Origin: Gammaproteobacteria bacterium | GTDB taxonomy: Bacteria; Pseudomonadota; Gammaproteobacteria; Eutrophobiales; Eutrophobiaceae | NCBI GenBank assembly: GCA_026709915.1 | Contig: JAPORZ010000211.1 | Location: forward strand, 1 to 34,282 | Direction: 5' to 3' | Length of the DNA: 34,282 bases | In this document: positions 32,295 through 34,282 of the stretch, in pieces | Numbering within the stretch: the stretch's first letter is position 1 | How the letters are laid out: each line of letters starts with the position of its first letter | The notes under the pieces: model-generated | The model's input: the letters and a program-made list of their open reading frames with translations, nothing else | What the model was told of the DNA's origin: nothing | Databases searched by the model: none | Position numbers and translations under genes: made by a program

Positions 32295-34034
32295 TCAACC
32301 CGGGTTTCTTATCAAATTGCTGTTGTTGGCGAGCAGCGCCCGTTGCTTCAACCCGATCAGGTTATCAGGCGGGACATTCAATATGCGCAACGCACCATGC
32401 ATGATATTGGCGAACACCGGCGCCGCAACCAGACCGCCGTAATATTCTCCGGCTCTGGGATCATCAATCAATACGACCATCGCCAGTTGCGGTTCCGTAG
32501 CCGGGGCAAAGCCTGCGAACAGCGACAGGTAACTGTCCTCGTCATAGCCTGTGTCCGAAGCCTTGTGTACGGTGCCGGTCTTGCCGGCAACGTGGTAACC
32601 CTCTACAGCGGCACGCGTGCCGCTGCCGCCTTGCCCGACCACCGTGCGCATCATCGTGTTCACCTCGAACGCGATCTCCTCCGGCAGCACCCGCCGCGGT
32701 GTCGGGGGGGCGCTGACTTTCTGGAAACTGATCGGGTACAACAGGCCGCCTGAGGCAATCACGGCATAAGCCTGAGCCAACTGCATGGCAGTCACTGAAA
32801 TGCCGTAGCCGTAGGAAGCCGTTGCCAGGTCGATCCGGGACCAATCACCGGGGTCGGCAAGTGTCCCCAGGGCTTCACCAGGGTAGCCGCTCATGGTCGG
32901 GGCTCCGAAACCAACATCCTGATGCACCTGCCACAGCGGTTCCGGCCCCAGCGACAGCGCCACTTTGGTGCTGCCTACATTGCTCGATTTGCGGATGATG
33001 TCACTGATGCTCAACAGTCCGTAATTGTTGATGTCGCTGATCGAATAACGACCGATAGAAAGCGACCCCGGCGCCGTGTCGATTATGGTCTCCGGCTGGT
33101 ACTGGCCTGACCTGAGTGCGGCGGCGATGGTGAACGGTTTGATGGTGGAACCGGGCTCGAATACGTCCGTTACCACGCGGTTACGATACTGGTTGCCGCT
33201 GATACCGATGCGGTTATTGGGGTTGAATGAGGGTTGCACCGCCAGCGCCAGGACCTCGCCGGTGCGCACATCCAGCAATAACACCATGCCGCCACTGGCC
33301 TTGTGGTTAAGCACCGCGGATTTCAGTTCCCGGTAGCTCAGGTATTGCAACCGCTGGTCCAAGGCCAGGGTCAGCGCCTCGCCGGGTATGGACTGCTCAA
33401 TGTTTTCAATATCCTTAACCACCGAACCATACAGGTCTTTCAACACCATTTTTTTGCCCGGCGCGCCGCGCAACCAGTCATCAAAAGCCAGTTCGATGCC
33501 CTCCTGCCCGTGATCGTCAATATTGGTAAACCCAATCAGGTGCGAGGCCACCTCGCCGGAAGGATAATAGCGCTTGTACTCCTTGACGGTGTTGATACCC
33601 GGAATTTTCATGGTTTGCGCCTGGCGCGCGACATCAGGTCTGACGTGGCGCGCCAGGTAAAAGAAGTCCCGGTTCTGCCGCGCTGAGAGCGATTGACGCA
33701 GCTCTGCTTCTGACATACCCAGCAATTCGGCCAGTTCGTTCAGATCTGCGCCCGAAGCCAGCGCGCGCGCGGGCACGGCCCAGATTGAATCCACCGGCGT
33801 GCTCACCGCCAGGAGTTCACCGTAGCGGTCGGTAATCATGCCCCGGTAAGCAGGAATGGTAACGCTGCGAACTGCCCTGGCATTGCCCTCGTTGATGAGA
33901 AAATCCTTGTTCAGAATCTGCAGATAGAAGGCCCGCAGGAAGATAGCCACCGCGGCGCTGACGAATAATGCCAGCACCAGCCGCTTGCGGCCGACAAAAC
34001 CGAGTCCGATCGAGCTTTTGGCGCGGGCGCTCAC
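32295..34034 (-). CDS. ftsI: Septal transpeptidase FtsI (PBP3)
   Basis: Class B penicillin-binding protein that cross-links septal peptidoglycan with FtsW. 579 residues from GTG 34034, which overlaps the ftsL stop (GTGA) and gives the length known for P. aeruginosa FtsI; a longer frame to 34154 runs inside ftsL and is rejected. One N-terminal membrane helix (about 18-36), then the pedestal domain (RGMITDRYGELLA). Active site: SxxK at Ser296-Lys299 (GSTIKPF), SxN at 350-352 (SSN), KTG at 485-487 (GKTGTVHK). Confidence 0.97.
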   Translation of the reverse strand: MSARAKSSIGLGFVGRKRLVLALFVSAAVAIFLRAFYLQILNKDFLINEGNARAVRSVTIPAYRGMITDRYGELLAVSTPVDSIWAVPARALASGADLNELAELLGMSEAELRQSLSARQNRDFFYLARHVRPDVARQAQTMKIPGINTVKEYKRYYPSGEVASHLIGFTNIDDHGQEGIELAFDDWLRGAPGKKMVLKDLYGSVVKDIENIEQSIPGEALTLALDQRLQYLSYRELKSAVLNHKASGGMVLLLDVRTGEVLALAVQPSFNPNNRIGISGNQYRNRVVTDVFEPGSTIKPFTIAAALRSGQYQPETIIDTAPGSLSIGRYSISDINNYGLLSISDIIRKSSNVGSTKVALSLGPEPLWQVHQDVGFGAPTMSGYPGEALGTLADPGDWSRIDLATASYGYGISVTAMQLAQAYAVIASGGLLYPISFQKVSAPPTPRRVLPEEIAFEVNTMMRTVVGQGGSGTRAAVEGYHVAGKTGTVHKASDTGYDEDSYLSLFAGFAPATEPQLAMVVLIDDPRAGEYYGGLVAAPVFANIMHGALRILNVPPDNLIGLKQRALLANNSNLIRNPG

Positions 34035-34282
34035 GGCACTAAAAATACTCTGGAACGGTTGTCCGGCGCGCGCATGTCCAGGTCCTCCCTGACGATGCGC
34101 TCGATGTGTTCTTCCATCGTCCAGGTGCTTTGCTCGATCTGCAGTTTGCTCCATTCCTCATTCAACAGGTCGCGCTCCTTTTTCAGCTGCTCTATCTCCA
34201 TGAAGATGTTGCGCGCGGCATGTTGCATGCCCACCACGGATACCGCCGACACCAGCACCGCGCCCACCAGCAACAGGATTAC
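34031..34282 (-). CDS. ftsL: Cell division protein FtsL (5' truncated by window edge)
   Basis: Small bitopic divisome protein that pairs with FtsB and FtsQ and activates FtsWI. The frame is open to the last base, so the start is outside. 83 residues remain: a membrane segment (VILLLVGAVLVSAVSVVGMQHAARN), then a leucine-zipper-like coiled coil (IEQLKKERDLLNEEWSKLQIEQSTW) and the typical FtsL end HIERIVREDLDMRAP. Place before ftsI confirms the call. Confidence 0.93.
   Translation of the reverse strand, partial: VILLLVGAVLVSAVSVVGMQHAARNIFMEIEQLKKERDLLNEEWSKLQIEQSTWTMEEHIERIVREDLDMRAPDNRSRVFLVP

Noticed and set aside
34035-34154. Longer ftsI starting inside ftsL
   Set aside because: The extra 40 residues are ftsL in another frame; GTG 34034 overlaps the ftsL stop and gives the usual length.

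Overview
The window comes from a gammaproteobacterium of moderately high GC content. The evidence is a complete division and cell wall (dcw) cluster in the E. coli/Pseudomonas order, zapD next to coaE, a secA preceded by an M23 peptidase gene, a type I MurB, and a MurE with the DNPR motif of meso-diaminopimelate users. I cannot name the genus. Almost all of the sequence is coding, and no stretch of more than 300 bases lacks a gene. I saw no tRNA, rRNA, CRISPR array, IS element or transposase.

Region 1 (1-1996, + strand): the 3' part of rluD, then pgeF and acyP. In E. coli rluD and pgeF are followed directly by clpB.

Region 2 (about 2000-5400): an AT-richer accessory island between that group and clpB. 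It holds an AAA_14/DUF4143 ATPase gene with a perfect 18-bp inverted repeat just before its GTG start, a small basic ORF, a beta-class DNA methyltransferase, and a convergent restriction endonuclease that strongly resembles HindIII. The methyltransferase and endonuclease genes overlap at their stop codons.

Region 3 (5455-10487, + strand): clpB with a sigma-32-like promoter, then pilD-coaE overlapping by 4 nt, then zapD.

Region 4 (10561-16442, - strand): a Nudix/ThiE-like fusion, argJ, secA and an M23 peptidase. A 196-bp divergent intergenic region packed with five consecutive palindromes separates these from dciA (+).

Region 5 (17136-34282, - strand): lpxC, ftsZ, ftsA, ftsQ, ddlB, murB, murC, murG, ftsW, murD, mraY, murF, murE, ftsI and the 3' part of ftsL. 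Transcription runs from ftsL to lpxC, with most junctions overlapping by 1-4 nt or separated by a few bases. These genes make the peptidoglycan precursor (murB-F, ddlB, mraY, murG), polymerise and cross-link it at the septum (ftsW, ftsI), build the divisome (ftsL, ftsQ, ftsA, ftsZ) and link it to lipid A synthesis (lpxC).

The parts that look least routine are the HindIII-like island, the ATPase operator-like repeat, the palindrome array between the M23 gene and dciA, and a dispersed short palindrome (ACCTCTAATTTTTAGAGGT and relatives) that recurs in several intergenic gaps, one copy of which covers a Shine-Dalgarno sequence.
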